Shown piece after piece: positions 8,079-18,600 of a stretch of 64,000 nucleotides of DNA. The DNA is from Candidatus Heimdallarchaeota archaeon (GTDB taxonomy: Archaea > Asgardarchaeota > Heimdallarchaeia > JABLTI01), in assembly GCA_018238155.1 (NCBI GenBank), contig JABCTZ010000036.1, positions 397,241 through 461,240 on the forward strand. The letters are read 5' to 3'. The notes beneath the pieces were generated by a model. It was not told where the DNA came from. It was given only the letters and a program-made list of their open reading frames with translations, and did no database searches. Position 1 is the first letter of the stretch. The number at the start of each line of letters is the position of its first letter. A program made the position numbers and the translations under genes.

Positions 8079-8838
8079 ACGCTTCAATTAATTGATTAAC
8101 AAAAAATTCTCGTAATGCAACGAATGTTTCATGACGAGCTTGGGGGTTCGTAAGATTGTGATCAGCATTTGGAATGATTTTAAATGCTTTTGGATTAAAT
8201 GCTTTAGAGAAAAGATGTCTCATACCTTTCATTGGCATAAAACTATCTTTTGAACCTGTAATAATCAGCAATGGTCTTGGTGAAATTCGATTAACACATC
8301 TTAATGGATTATTTCCTCGAATATCATTTTGCAATTTTTCCTTTACACCTGTTGCAGCTGTACGAACTAATCCTGATGCGGTTAATCCATCCCAGAGAGC
8401 ATCAAAGTGAGGATAATTCACAACAAAATCGAAATCGAATAGTGGTGCTTGTAAAGCAACTATTGCTACTCTTGGATCTCTCGATGCATGACATGTTACT
8501 AATGCTCCTCCCAGACTCACTCCATATAATCCGATTCTCATTGGATTTACTTTTGGATGATTTGCTAAAAAGGAAATTACATAATCCAAGTTTTGGAGTG
8601 AAGCATGGATTGTCGTTTCTCCTTTACTTTTGTAAAAACCTGATAAATGAAATACAAAATAAGCTATTCCGTTATCAGTTAAAAGTGATGCAAGAGCTTC
8701 TTCTTTAGCGAATTCATTTGAAACCAACCCATGAACTTTACAGACCACAGGATATTTCTTTCTATCATCATCTGGAAAGAAGAACGCAGCACTTATTGTG
8801 CTATTATAGTAATCGATCATTAATTCTTCTTTTTTCAT
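8077..8838 (-). CDS. Alpha/beta hydrolase, last gene of the carboxylase operon
   Basis: A 253-residue serine hydrolase of the dienelactone hydrolase/acyl-peptidase-like type. The triad is readable: nucleophile Ser in GLYGVSLGG, Asp in ITGSKDSF and His in NADHNL; the oxyanion region is KVHGLVSN. It has no signal peptide, so it is cytoplasmic. The gene begins 14 bases after the BCCP gene and is almost surely in the accC-BCCP operon. The megasynthase has no thioesterase domain, and chain release by a separate alpha/beta hydrolase is common in polyketide and fatty-acid systems, so this protein is a reasonable candidate for that step. That role is inference; general esterase or peptidase activity is equally compatible. 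Confidence 0.85.
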   Translation of the reverse strand: MKKEELMIDYYNSTISAAFFFPDDDRKKYPVVCKVHGLVSNEFAKEEALASLLTDNGIAYFVFHLSGFYKSKGETTIHASLQNLDYVISFLANHPKVNPMRIGLYGVSLGGALVTCHASRDPRVAIVALQAPLFDFDFVVNYPHFDALWDGLTASGLVRTAATGVKEKLQNDIRGNNPLRCVNRISPRPLLIITGSKDSFMPMKGMRHLFSKAFNPKAFKIIPNADHNLTNPQARHETFVALREFFVNQLIEA

Positions 8839-8852
8839 TTTTTGTTTATCTC

Positions 8853-9344
8853 CTATTTTTCTTTATTTTGAATTGGTTTTACTTTTATCATCAATTGCCT
8901 AGCTACTACTTGATCACCGGTATTCACTAGAATTTTATCTACGATACCATTAATTGGTGAAAGAATTTCATTTCTCATTTTCATAGATTCGAGAATAAGT
9001 AGGCATTGTTGATCACTTACAACATCCCCAATTTTGACTTTTACATCAACTATTTTCCCAGGGATAGCTGCTTTGATATCTGCTTGTCTCTTTTGTTGAA
9101 CTCCTTTCTTCAATTGTATTGTAGGTGAATGTCGAAAATCGAAATCTATTTCTTTGCCATCAAGAAAAATAACATTGTCTTTGAATTCAATTCTGAATTC
9201 ATGACCACTCACAAATACTTTATAGAATTTGCCATTAAAGATGACTTCAGGAGTAAAACTATAATTTTCTACGATTATTTTTTTATCGGTTTTTTCTAAT
9301 TCTAAATTAATACCATTTAGAGATATTTTGTACCTGTTTTCCAT
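8853..9344 (-). CDS. Biotin carboxyl carrier protein
   Basis: A 163-residue carrier protein. The C-terminal half is a biotinyl domain with the attachment motif ESMKM (Lys in the middle), set between the usual GKIVDVKVKIGDVV and NGIVDKILVNTGDQV strands. The N-terminal half (about 85 residues) is a separate beta-rich region as in stand-alone acyl-CoA carboxylase carriers. The Lys is biotinylated by the nearby ligase and shuttles CO2 from biotin carboxylase to carboxyltransferase. The ATG overlaps the stop codon of the biotin carboxylase gene (TAATG), implying translational coupling and equimolar synthesis. Confidence 0.95.
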   Translation of the reverse strand: MENRYKISLNGINLELEKTDKKIIVENYSFTPEVIFNGKFYKVFVSGHEFRIEFKDNVIFLDGKEIDFDFRHSPTIQLKKGVQQKRQADIKAAIPGKIVDVKVKIGDVVSDQQCLLILESMKMRNEILSPINGIVDKILVNTGDQVVARQLMIKVKPIQNKEK

Positions 9345-10819
9345 TAGTAATCTCTCCTAATTGCGTCTAGTCTTCCTTTCATTCGCCATTGGTTCGATTG
9401 ATCTGGAAGGTTTGTTTCATTCTTCCTCATCCCTACGGCGAATAAAGCACTTGCTTGTAAACAGATACGTTTTTTTAATTTCTCAAGGATATTTCGCTCT
9501 TCAATAAATTTAATGCTTATATCCCCTGATTTGAATTTTTCATCATTAAATAACTCTTCAAAAAATGGTATGTTGGTTGCAAAACCAAGGATAGATAATT
9601 CCTTTAGAGCCATTTTAGCTCGAACTATCGCTTCTTCTCGTGTCTCATCTGCAACAATCAGTTTTCCTATTAATGAATCATAACAATCTGGGATAGTAAA
9701 TCCTTCATATATTGCAGTATCAAAACGAACTTGTGGTCCTCCTGGTGCAGTGAATTTCCTGACTCGTCCTGGAGTCGGGCGGAAATCCAATAAAGGATCT
9801 TCTGCATTGATCCTTAACTCCATTGCATGACCCCTAAATTTAATATCAGATTGTTTAAAGGATAAATGTTCTCCTTTAGCAATTCTAATTTGTTCTTTAA
9901 CAATGTCTTTTCCAGTTAACATCTCTGTGACAGGGTGTTCGACTTGAATTCTTGGGTTCACTTCATTGAAAAGGATATTACTATCCTTTAAGAGGAATTC
10001 AACAGTCCCTGCATTTCTGTATTTTACTCGTCGAGCTAATTTACAGACTAATCTTCCAATTCTTTTTCGCTCATCATGAGAAATTACTGTTGAAGGTGCT
10101 TCTTCAAGCAATTTCTGATTTCTGCGCTGAATAGAACATTCTCTTTCTCCCAAATGAACTACTTTGCCATAGTTATCAGCAATAATTTGGAATTCAATAT
10201 GTCTAGGATGTTCTAAGAATTTTTCTAAAAATACTTCACCACGTCCAAAAGCAGCTTCTGCTTGAGCACTTGCACTTGCAATCGCAGGATGCAACTCCTT
10301 GGCATTTTCTGCTTTTTGTATGCCCATTCCACCACCACCATAGACAGCTTTTACTAGAATAGGATAACCAATTCTTCTCGCTTCGCGATTAGCATGATTT
10401 TCATTTCGAATAATATCTGAACCAGGAGGTACTGTTAAGCCTACTCTTCTAGCTAAATCTCGAGACTTTACTTTATTTCCTAAAAGCTCAATAACCTCAG
10501 GAGGTGGTCCAACATAGACTATTCCTTCTGCAATGAGTTTCTTAGCAAACATTTCGCTTTCAGAAAGAAACCCATAGCCTGGATGAACACTTTCAATATT
10601 TAATCTATTACAAATAGCAAAAATTTGGTCTATGTCCAAATAACCCGGTTGGTCATTAAATTCTTCTAATTCTATTGCCTCATCTGCAAGTTTAACATGA
10701 AGGGCATTTTTATCTACAGAAGTATAAATTGCGTAAGTTTTTACACCGAGCTCTCTTGCGGCTCGAATAATGCGTATAGCAATTTCACCTCTATTTGCAA
10801 CTAACAGACTACTGAACAT
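9344..10819 (-). CDS. accC: Biotin carboxylase subunit of acyl-CoA carboxylase
   Basis: A 491-residue ATP-grasp enzyme that carboxylates biotin with bicarbonate and ATP. It starts MFSSLLVANRGEIAIRI, the standard N-terminus. Other motifs are PGYGFLSE, the glycine-rich ATP lid GGGGMGIQ, RHIEFQ, the ERECSIQRRNQKLLEE segment, NEVNPRIQVEHPVTE and HAMELRINAEDP, followed by the RFDTAIYEG C-terminal region. About 40 extra residues at the C-terminus follow the core. It heads the leftward operon (accC, carrier, hydrolase) and is transcribed away from the carboxyltransferase and megasynthase genes. A TATA-like element (CTTTATAGA, about 10838-10846 on the complement) sits just upstream, with an inverted repeat at 10863-10875. 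Confidence 0.96.
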   Translation of the reverse strand: MFSSLLVANRGEIAIRIIRAARELGVKTYAIYTSVDKNALHVKLADEAIELEEFNDQPGYLDIDQIFAICNRLNIESVHPGYGFLSESEMFAKKLIAEGIVYVGPPPEVIELLGNKVKSRDLARRVGLTVPPGSDIIRNENHANREARRIGYPILVKAVYGGGGMGIQKAENAKELHPAIASASAQAEAAFGRGEVFLEKFLEHPRHIEFQIIADNYGKVVHLGERECSIQRRNQKLLEEAPSTVISHDERKRIGRLVCKLARRVKYRNAGTVEFLLKDSNILFNEVNPRIQVEHPVTEMLTGKDIVKEQIRIAKGEHLSFKQSDIKFRGHAMELRINAEDPLLDFRPTPGRVRKFTAPGGPQVRFDTAIYEGFTIPDCYDSLIGKLIVADETREEAIVRAKMALKELSILGFATNIPFFEELFNDEKFKSGDISIKFIEERNILEKLKKRICLQASALFAVGMRKNETNLPDQSNQWRMKGRLDAIRRDY

Positions 10820-10999
10820 GATGTCATCTCACATTCTTTGCTTCTATAAAGTATTAGTGTATTTTTACTGTAAAATGATTCAATTTGTTTATCTAGAAAG
10901 CAAATTTTACTGTAATATACAGTATATTTTTTATATAGCTTATTCTGATTGTAAACTACACAGTTTGGCACATTGTACTGTGTAACAGGAGATTTGGCA
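10820..10999. promoter_or_regulatory. Divergent promoter of the acyl-chain locus with three inverted repeats
   Basis: This 180-base region separates accC (left) from the carboxyltransferase/megasynthase operon (right). Three symmetric elements share an ACTGT/ACAGT core. The first is TTTTACTGTAAAA (10863-10875), a perfect palindrome beside the leftward TATA element. The second is TACTGTAATATACAGTA (10908-10924), directly before the rightward TATA-like TTTTTTATATAGC (about 10926-10938). The third is TACACAGT (10957-10964) paired with ACTGTGTA (10977-10984), about where rightward transcription would begin. The motif TTTTACTGTAA occurs at both 10863 and 10905, 42 bases apart. The pattern is that of operators for a dimeric repressor controlling both operons. 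The regulator is unknown. Confidence 0.65.
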
Positions 11000-12598
11000 A
11001 TGAATCTGAACACAGAGCTTGGCACGCAAAAAGATATGATAAAAAAATCCAATTCGGAAAAAAAGAATGAGGAATTATTAGAAAAACGCGAAGAAGCTCT
11101 TATGGGTGGAGGGCAAAAAGCTATTGATAAGCAATCGGAGAAAGGTAAGCTTACTGCTCGACAAAGAGTGGAGTTACTACTTGATCCAGGTACTTTTTCT
11201 GAAACAAATATGTTCGTCCGACATAATTGTAGCAATTTCAACCTAGAAAAAAAGAAATTTTATACTGATGGAGTCGTCACAGGATTCGGACAAGTAAATG
11301 GGAAGTTAGTTTATGTGTACAGTCAAGATTTTACTATACTAGGAGGAAGTCTTGGTGAAGCACAAGCCAAAAAAATCGCTTACACAATGGATCAAGCTCT
11401 TCAAAATGGTGCTCCATTGATTGGATTCAATGATTCCGGTGGAGCTCGAATCCAAGAAGGAGCTAATTCATTAGCAGGATATGGTGACATTTTCATAAGA
11501 AATGTCCGTGCATCGGGTGTCATTCCTCAAATTTCTTGTATGGTTGGTCCCTCTGCAGGAGGAGCTGTTTATTCTCCCGCACTTACAGATTTCGTCATTA
11601 TGACAGAAGATACCTCTTACATGTTCGTAACAGGTCCTTCAGTTGTTAAAGCTGTTACAGGAGAAGATGCAACTTTTGAGGAACTAGGCGGAGCATCTAT
11701 CCATAGTGCAAATTCTGGTATAGCACATTTAACAGGTTCAGATGAAATCGAATCTATTGAATTTATCAAATTGCTTCTATCCTATCTTCCTTCAAATAAT
11801 CTCGAAGATCCTCCAATAAAAAAAATTACTGTTACAAATGATGCTGATCTTGAGTGCTTAAACAGTGTCATTCCTGAAGACCCTCAAATTCCTTATGATG
11901 TTCGTGAGATTATTTTAAGAGTAGTCGATAAAGGTAATTTTCTTGAGATTCAGAAAAAATGGGCTCAGAATATCATTGTTGGTTTTAGCCGATTAAATGG
12001 ATATCCAATTGGTATTGTAGCTAATCAACCAAATAATCTCGCTGGAGCACTTGATATAAATGCCTCTTCAAAAGCTGCCAGATTCATACGATTCTGTGAT
12101 GCATTTAATATTCCAATTATTTCTTTTGTAGATGTTCCCGGCTTCTTGCCTGGATTAGATCAAGAACACAACGGTATCATTAAACATGGTGCAAAATTAA
12201 TCTATGCTTACGCTGAAGCAACTGTTCCTAAATTAACAGTTATTACTCGAAAGGCATATGGTGGTGCTTACATTGTTATGGGCTCAAAACATTTAGCCAC
12301 CGACATGAATTTTGCCTGGCCATCTGCAGAAATTGCCGTTATGGGTGCAGAAGGAGCAGTACAAGTTCTTTATAGAAGGGATTTAGCTAAATCAGATGAC
12401 AAAGAAACCTTACTTGAAGAATTGAAAAATGAATTCATTGAGGAATTCAATAACCCCTATTTAGCTGCAGAAAAAGGATACATCGATGATGTTATCTTGC
12501 CAAGTGAAACAAGAAGAAAACTCATTGCAGCACTTTGGCCCCTACTCAGGAAGAGAGATAAACTTCCAAACAAAAAACATGGAAATGTACCTCTTTAG
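11000..12598 (+). CDS. Acyl-CoA carboxylase carboxyltransferase subunit (PccB/AccD5-like)
   Basis: A 532-residue carboxyltransferase with both crotonase-like halves in one chain, as in propionyl-CoA/acetyl-CoA carboxylase beta subunits of archaea and actinobacteria. Motifs: GKLTARQRVELLLDPGTF, GGSLGEAQAKKI, the oxyanion/CoA region DSGGARIQEG, GPSAGGAVYSPALTDF, DVPGFLPG, and RKAYGGAYIVMGSK. It transfers the carboxyl from biotin to an acyl-CoA; with acetyl-CoA this gives malonyl-CoA, the expected extender for the megasynthase 57 bases downstream. Acetyl versus propionyl preference cannot be decided by eye. A TTG at 10973 would extend the frame, but ATG 11000 has ACAGGAGAT at the right distance and is preferred. 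Confidence 0.95.
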   Translation: MNLNTELGTQKDMIKKSNSEKKNEELLEKREEALMGGGQKAIDKQSEKGKLTARQRVELLLDPGTFSETNMFVRHNCSNFNLEKKKFYTDGVVTGFGQVNGKLVYVYSQDFTILGGSLGEAQAKKIAYTMDQALQNGAPLIGFNDSGGARIQEGANSLAGYGDIFIRNVRASGVIPQISCMVGPSAGGAVYSPALTDFVIMTEDTSYMFVTGPSVVKAVTGEDATFEELGGASIHSANSGIAHLTGSDEIESIEFIKLLLSYLPSNNLEDPPIKKITVTNDADLECLNSVIPEDPQIPYDVREIILRVVDKGNFLEIQKKWAQNIIVGFSRLNGYPIGIVANQPNNLAGALDINASSKAARFIRFCDAFNIPIISFVDVPGFLPGLDQEHNGIIKHGAKLIYAYAEATVPKLTVITRKAYGGAYIVMGSKHLATDMNFAWPSAEIAVMGAEGAVQVLYRRDLAKSDDKETLLEELKNEFIEEFNNPYLAAEKGYIDDVILPSETRRKLIAALWPLLRKRDKLPNKKHGNVPL

Positions 12599-12655
12599 TA
12601 CATTTTATATGATTTTTTTTATTGTAACCAAAAATTTAAACAGGAGATATTTTAA

Positions 12656-15600
12656 ATGGTTGCTGATACAAGATTTAATCAAATAATGGAAAATAAAAAA
12701 CCGATATTGGCATTTAATCCTTTAGGACTCAATGATCTAGGATTAGTAAAAGCAGTAAACAAAGCAGGTGGCATAGGTTTAATTAATCTTGAACGTATGA
12801 CAGCTCAAGGATACCAAGCAATATTAATAAAATGCTTGTCAGAAATTACAAATATTGTTGGAATTCGAGTAGTAAATAAAGATCAATTGAATTTCATTTT
12901 GGAACACTCCTCAAAACAACAAAGTTTGATACTCATTATTGCTGATGTTTCTCTAAGCAAAGAGCAAATAAAATTGGCAAAAGAAAAAAGAATGTCACTT
13001 ATTGCAGAAGTTATTTCATTAGAAGAAGCTTATGATAAAAAGTGGGCTGATGTTTTTCTATTAAAAGGTGCAGAAGCTGGCGGAAGAGTTAGTGATGAAA
13101 CTTCCTTCATTCTTACTCAGCAATTTGCAGAGGCTGGACTTGAATTCATTGTTCAAGGTGGAGTCGGTATTTATACTACTCCAGCACTCTTTGCTGCTGG
13201 AGCTAAAGCTGTTGTGCTTGATACACAATTGTATACTATGCCTGAATGCCCCTTATCAAAGGAAGTAAAAGATTTTCTTGTTAAACTTGATGCAACTGAT
13301 ACAAAAATTATTGGTGATTCAACAAGTTACAAATACAGAGTATATGCTCGCTTAGCAACAAAAATCGTTAAAGATTTTATCAAGATTGAGAAAGATCTTC
13401 TTGGTTTATCTCTTGAAGAGCGGACAAAGAAAATTAAACAAAAAATAGAAGATGAGAAGGAATCTTTCAATAGCCCTACTTTAGCTAATTGTCTGCTACC
13501 AATAGGTCAAGATGTTTCTTTTATTAACATCTTTTCAAAGAGATTTTCATCTGTGGAAGAAGTTTTTGACGGTCTTCTTGAACAAACTAAAAAACAAATC
13601 AAAAATACTCTTGATAATTATCCTTTCAAAAGTGGTTCTGATTTAGCAAAAGATTTGGGAATAAAATATCCCTTAATTCAAGGTCCAATGGCTAATATTT
13701 CCGAAAGCCCTGAATTTGCCAAAATCATTGCAGAAGAAGGAGCTCTTCCTATTCTTGCTCTTGGTTCTCTGTTCAAAAACCAATCCAGAAATTTAATCAA
13801 GAAAACTAAGGAAACATTAGGCTCTCTTCCGTTTGGTTGTGGAATCATTGGTTTAGATGCTAATGCTACTGCTCGAGATAACCATTTAGTGATAATTAAA
13901 GAAATACAACCATCATTGGTTGTTGTAGCTGCTGGAACAATTGATTTAGCAAAGGAAGTTATGAGTTATGGTGACATTAAGACTTTCTTACATTCACCCT
14001 CTCCCTTGATTTTTTCAGAAGCAATTGAAACTGATGTTAGATACTTGGTTCTAGAAGGTATGGAATGTGGTGGCCATATTGGTATTTTAACTAGTTTTGT
14101 TTTATGGGAACTATCCCTACATCAACTAGTACGATTACAAGATAAAATAAAAGCAAGTGGAAAGAAGATCAATGTAGCTTTTGCTGGTGGCATTGGAGAT
14201 CGATTTTCTGCTGCAATGGTTGCAGTTATTGCGTCAGCTTTACCTGACCTAATGAACAGTGCACTATGGGTAGGTACAGCTTATATTCTTACAGAAGAAA
14301 TTGTTGATACTGGTGCAGTAAAACCTCTTTATAGAGAACAAGCATTAGATGCTAAAGAAACAGTTCTTCTTGGTGAGACTGTAAGCATTCGAGCCAGAAC
14401 AATTCCAACACCATATGCTAAAGTTATTGTTGAACGAGAACTAGAACGAATAAAGGACGGTATAAGTCTCAAAGAACGTAAACATCTCTTCGAAAGAGAT
14501 AATCTGGGTTCAACTCGTATAGCTGCATTAGGTGAAATTTGGAATCCTGATGGAGAAGATGATAAACCAAATAGATTTGTACCAATTGATGAAAAAGGTC
14601 AATACGAAAAAGGAAATTATATGATAGGTCAGATAGTTGGTAGTTTACGAAGTATTCGTACTGTAAAGGATCTTCATATGGAATTAATTGAAGAGTCAAA
14701 AAGAGTTGTTAGTACCAAAGGAAAAAGTATTACCAAACAATTTGAAGCTAAAGATGATTCTGTTAAAACAATTAATTCGCAAATTGAACATGATCATACA
14801 AGTCCAATACCTGATGATATCCCTCATGGTGAGGGTGTTGCAATTGTTGGTTTAGGTGGAATCTTTCCAGATGCATTAAATATTGATCAATATTGGAAAA
14901 ATATTACTTTAGGACTTTATTCAGTAAAAGAAATACCAAAAGAAAGATGGTCCAATGACCTTAGCCTCTTTTATTCTCCTGACCCATTTGAACCCGATAA
15001 AACATATGCGAAAATTGCTGCAACAATTGATGATTTCAAATTCAATTCATTGGAATTTAAAATACCTCCAAAAGTTGCTCTAAGGATGGATCGCGTTCAG
15101 CAATTCGCTTTGGTAGCTGCAAAAGAAGCTCTAATTGATGCCAATATTTTAGATAAAGATAATTCAAACACAGCTGTTATTATTGGAAACAGTATGGGTG
15201 GAGAGATTCGAGTGGATTACAATAGAAGAATTTTCTTACCTGAAACCTATCGTTCTTTGGAAAAATGTGCTTCTTTTAGTAATATTGACAAAGGTGTTTG
15301 GAAGAAAGTCAAAGAAGAATTAAAAGTGATTTATGACAGCGATCTTTTGTCAATAAATGAGGACTCGATGCCTGGAGAATTATCTAATGTAATTGCAGGT
15401 CGAGTAGCCAATGTCTTCAATCTTCGAGGTAAAAGTATGACCTGTGATGCTGCTTGTGCATCAAGTTTAGCTGCTTTGAATATCTCCGTTAAAGGATTAC
15501 TAGATAATGAGTACGATGTTGTTCTTTGTGGTGGATCAGATTGTTCATTAGATGCGTCCATTTTTGTTAAATTTGCAAAAATTGGTGCAATCTCTGCAGA

Positions 15601-18600
15601 AGGTTCATATCCATTTGATAAAAGAGCAAATGGTTTTGTAATGGGTGAAGGTGCTGGGTTTGTTGTTCTTAAACGTCTTTCTGATGCAGAAAGAGATGGT
15701 GATAAAATTTATGCTGTTATTCGAGGATTAGGCGCAGCAAGTGATGGAAAAGGTAAAGGTATCACAGCACCAAATCCAATAGGACAAAAACTAGCCATTC
15801 AAAGAGCATTAGATCAAGCAGGAGTAACCTTCCCTGACATACAATTTATCGAAGCTCATGGAACTGCTACTGGTGTAGGTGATGTTGTTGAAATGGCTGT
15901 TTTGAATGAGATGGCAGAAAACACGCCCAAATCATCAATAGTCATTAGCTCAGTTAAAAGTCAAATAGGTCATCTAAAAAGTGCTGCGGGAATTGCTTCT
16001 ACAATCAAAACTGCTCTGGCACTTTACCATAAAAAATTCCCTCCAACAGCCAATTTCAAATATCCAAATCCAAAAGTTGCCTGGGAAACTTCACCATTTT
16101 ATGTTACAACTGAAGTAAAGGATTGGCCTCAACCAGTTTCTGGTCATCGAATTGCAGGAATATCTTCTTTTGGTTTTGGTGGAACAAACTTTCATGCTAT
16201 TATGGAAGAATATATTCCTGGAGAAACCATTGGTCATCTACCTAAATTATTTACAAAAGAAGAATTGGACTCATTAGTTTTACGTGTTAGTCAAATGGCT
16301 TTACATTCTGGTGATGGGCAAGGTTTCACAACTGTGTTTGATGAAGCATCCTGGGAGAATTTTTACAACGAAAATATAGTATTAGAAACAGAACCCCTCT
16401 TTGTAGGAGGAACCTCAGATGCAGCCTTACTTAAAAATTTGAAAGCATTAAAAACAAAAATACCCAAGAGTACTTTTGCTTTGAATGGAACAGGGACTCG
16501 TATACATGATTTTAGTCAAGAAACAATGTCTGCTCTTTCTCAGAAGAAAAGAATAGGTATTGTATCAAAATCATTAGACGATTTACCTTCTCTAATTGAT
16601 TCTGCAATATCTGGACAACAAGATAAAGCTAAGAGATTGATATTAAGAAATAAAGGAATATTCTATGGAGAAGATCACTCTCTTGGAAAAATTGCTTTTA
16701 TGTTTCCAGGGCAAGGTAGTCAATATGTTAGGATGGGCAAAGAGCTCTGGGATAAGTATGATATTGTAAAAGAAGCTTTTAAAGAAGCTGATGAAGTAAC
16801 TCAAACCGAACTTGGTTTCTCCCTTACAGAGATAATTTTTGCTATAGGAAAAGATGATGCAGAAGCAAAAGCATTACTGAGAAAAACAGAAGTAACGCAA
16901 CCGGCAATCTTTGCTGTTAATATAGGCATTTACCGGTTATTGCGTTCATTTGGTATAAAACCTGATTTTGTTGCTGGACATAGTTTAGGAGAATATGCAG
17001 CACTTGTTGCTTCAGGGATTGTTAGTTTCAAAGATGGCTTAATGGCTGTAATTCCTCGTGGAAAAGCAATGTCTCTTTTTGAATCAGATGATAATGGAAT
17101 GATGGCTTCAGTAAGCTCTGATGCTGAAACAATAGAAGAAGTTTTGAAAAGTGTGAAAGGTTATGTTATTGCTGCTAATAAAAATACTCCAAGTCAAACA
17201 GTAATATCCGGAGCATCTCCTGCAATAAAAGAAGCAATCAAGATTTTCATAGAAAAAGGTATTACTGCAATTCCTTTACCCGTTTCCGCAGCATTTCATT
17301 CAGAAATAGTTGCTCCCGCAGAAAAATTCCTAAGAGAATCGTTAGAAAAGCTTACCTTTAACAAACCTTCAATTGCTCTTTCAAGCAATGTTACAGGAGG
17401 TATATATCCTGAAACAAGGCAAGAAATTATTGATCTACTTTGTAAACAAGTGTATTCTCCTGTTGAATGGATGAAACAAATTGAAAATATGTATGAGGAA
17501 TATGGAGTAAGAACCTTCATTGAAATAGGACCAAAATACGTTCTAACAAGTTTTGCTAAATCTGTTCTTAACGATAAGAAAGACTTTGTAGCTCTTGCAT
17601 CAAACCATCCAAAGAGAGGAGCTATGCAACATCTCAATGAAGTGTTGGCTGCTCTTGGTGCTTTTGGCTATCCTCTCAAAATTCCTAATAAGGATGATTC
17701 TATTTACAGTGAAGAGTTTAGAAATCCAACAAAGAGATTCTTCAAGAGGAAGGCAATTTCAATCCCGTCAATTGCTCCTTCAACTAGTACACCTAAGGTT
17801 ATTACTAAAGAATCTCCCTTTGATGTATTAGCTTTTGGTGATTTGGCTTCGATAACAAAAAATGATGATTTTAACGACTACTTAGAATTACAAGCACCAG
17901 CTATCAATGCATTTCTTAAAGCAGGTTATGATACATACCAGAATATAATCGCAAAAGCATTAGAGACTAAAAAAGAAATAGACAGGCTGAACATTAATAC
18001 AGATGCTGTTGGAGTTACAGGCATTGCAATCGGGTTGCCGGGTAAAAATCGCAAGGTATTCGATGATTCTAATTTCGATGCAATCCTCTCTGGTCAGAAT
18101 TTCATAGAAAAAACCTCCGTTCAATTGAGAGAAAAGATAGTTGAAAAGAATATAGTACGACTAGTGAAAGATGCTGTTAAAGGAGCACAATTCCAATCAA
18201 TAACTGATGTAAGTGAAGTTATTAAACTTGCAGCTCAAAAAGGAGAGTTTGATCTTACAAAAGATTATGGTGTACAAGCAGAATTTACAGAGATTTTTGA
18301 TGTAACATTTCAATTAGCATTAGCCGCTGGAATTGAAGCACTTAAAGATGCCGGCATTCCATTAATGCCTTTGAAAATTAAAACATCTGTTGGAAAAGAA
18401 ATCTCCAAAGGTTGGGTATTGCCGGAATCAATGAGAGATGAAACAGGTATTGTTTTCGCTTCTGCTTTTCCTGCAAGTAACAATCTAATTTCAATTGTAT
18501 CTCAATCCCTTGCAGATAAATATGCATCAAAGCATAAGGACGAAACAATTTTACTTTTCGATGAATTAATTCAACAAATATCAAATAAAACCTCAAGAGA

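Noticed and set aside
10973..10999. Upstream TTG start for the carboxyltransferase
   Set aside because: ATG 11000 has a well-placed ACAGGAGAT, and the extension would cover the third inverted repeat of the promoter.
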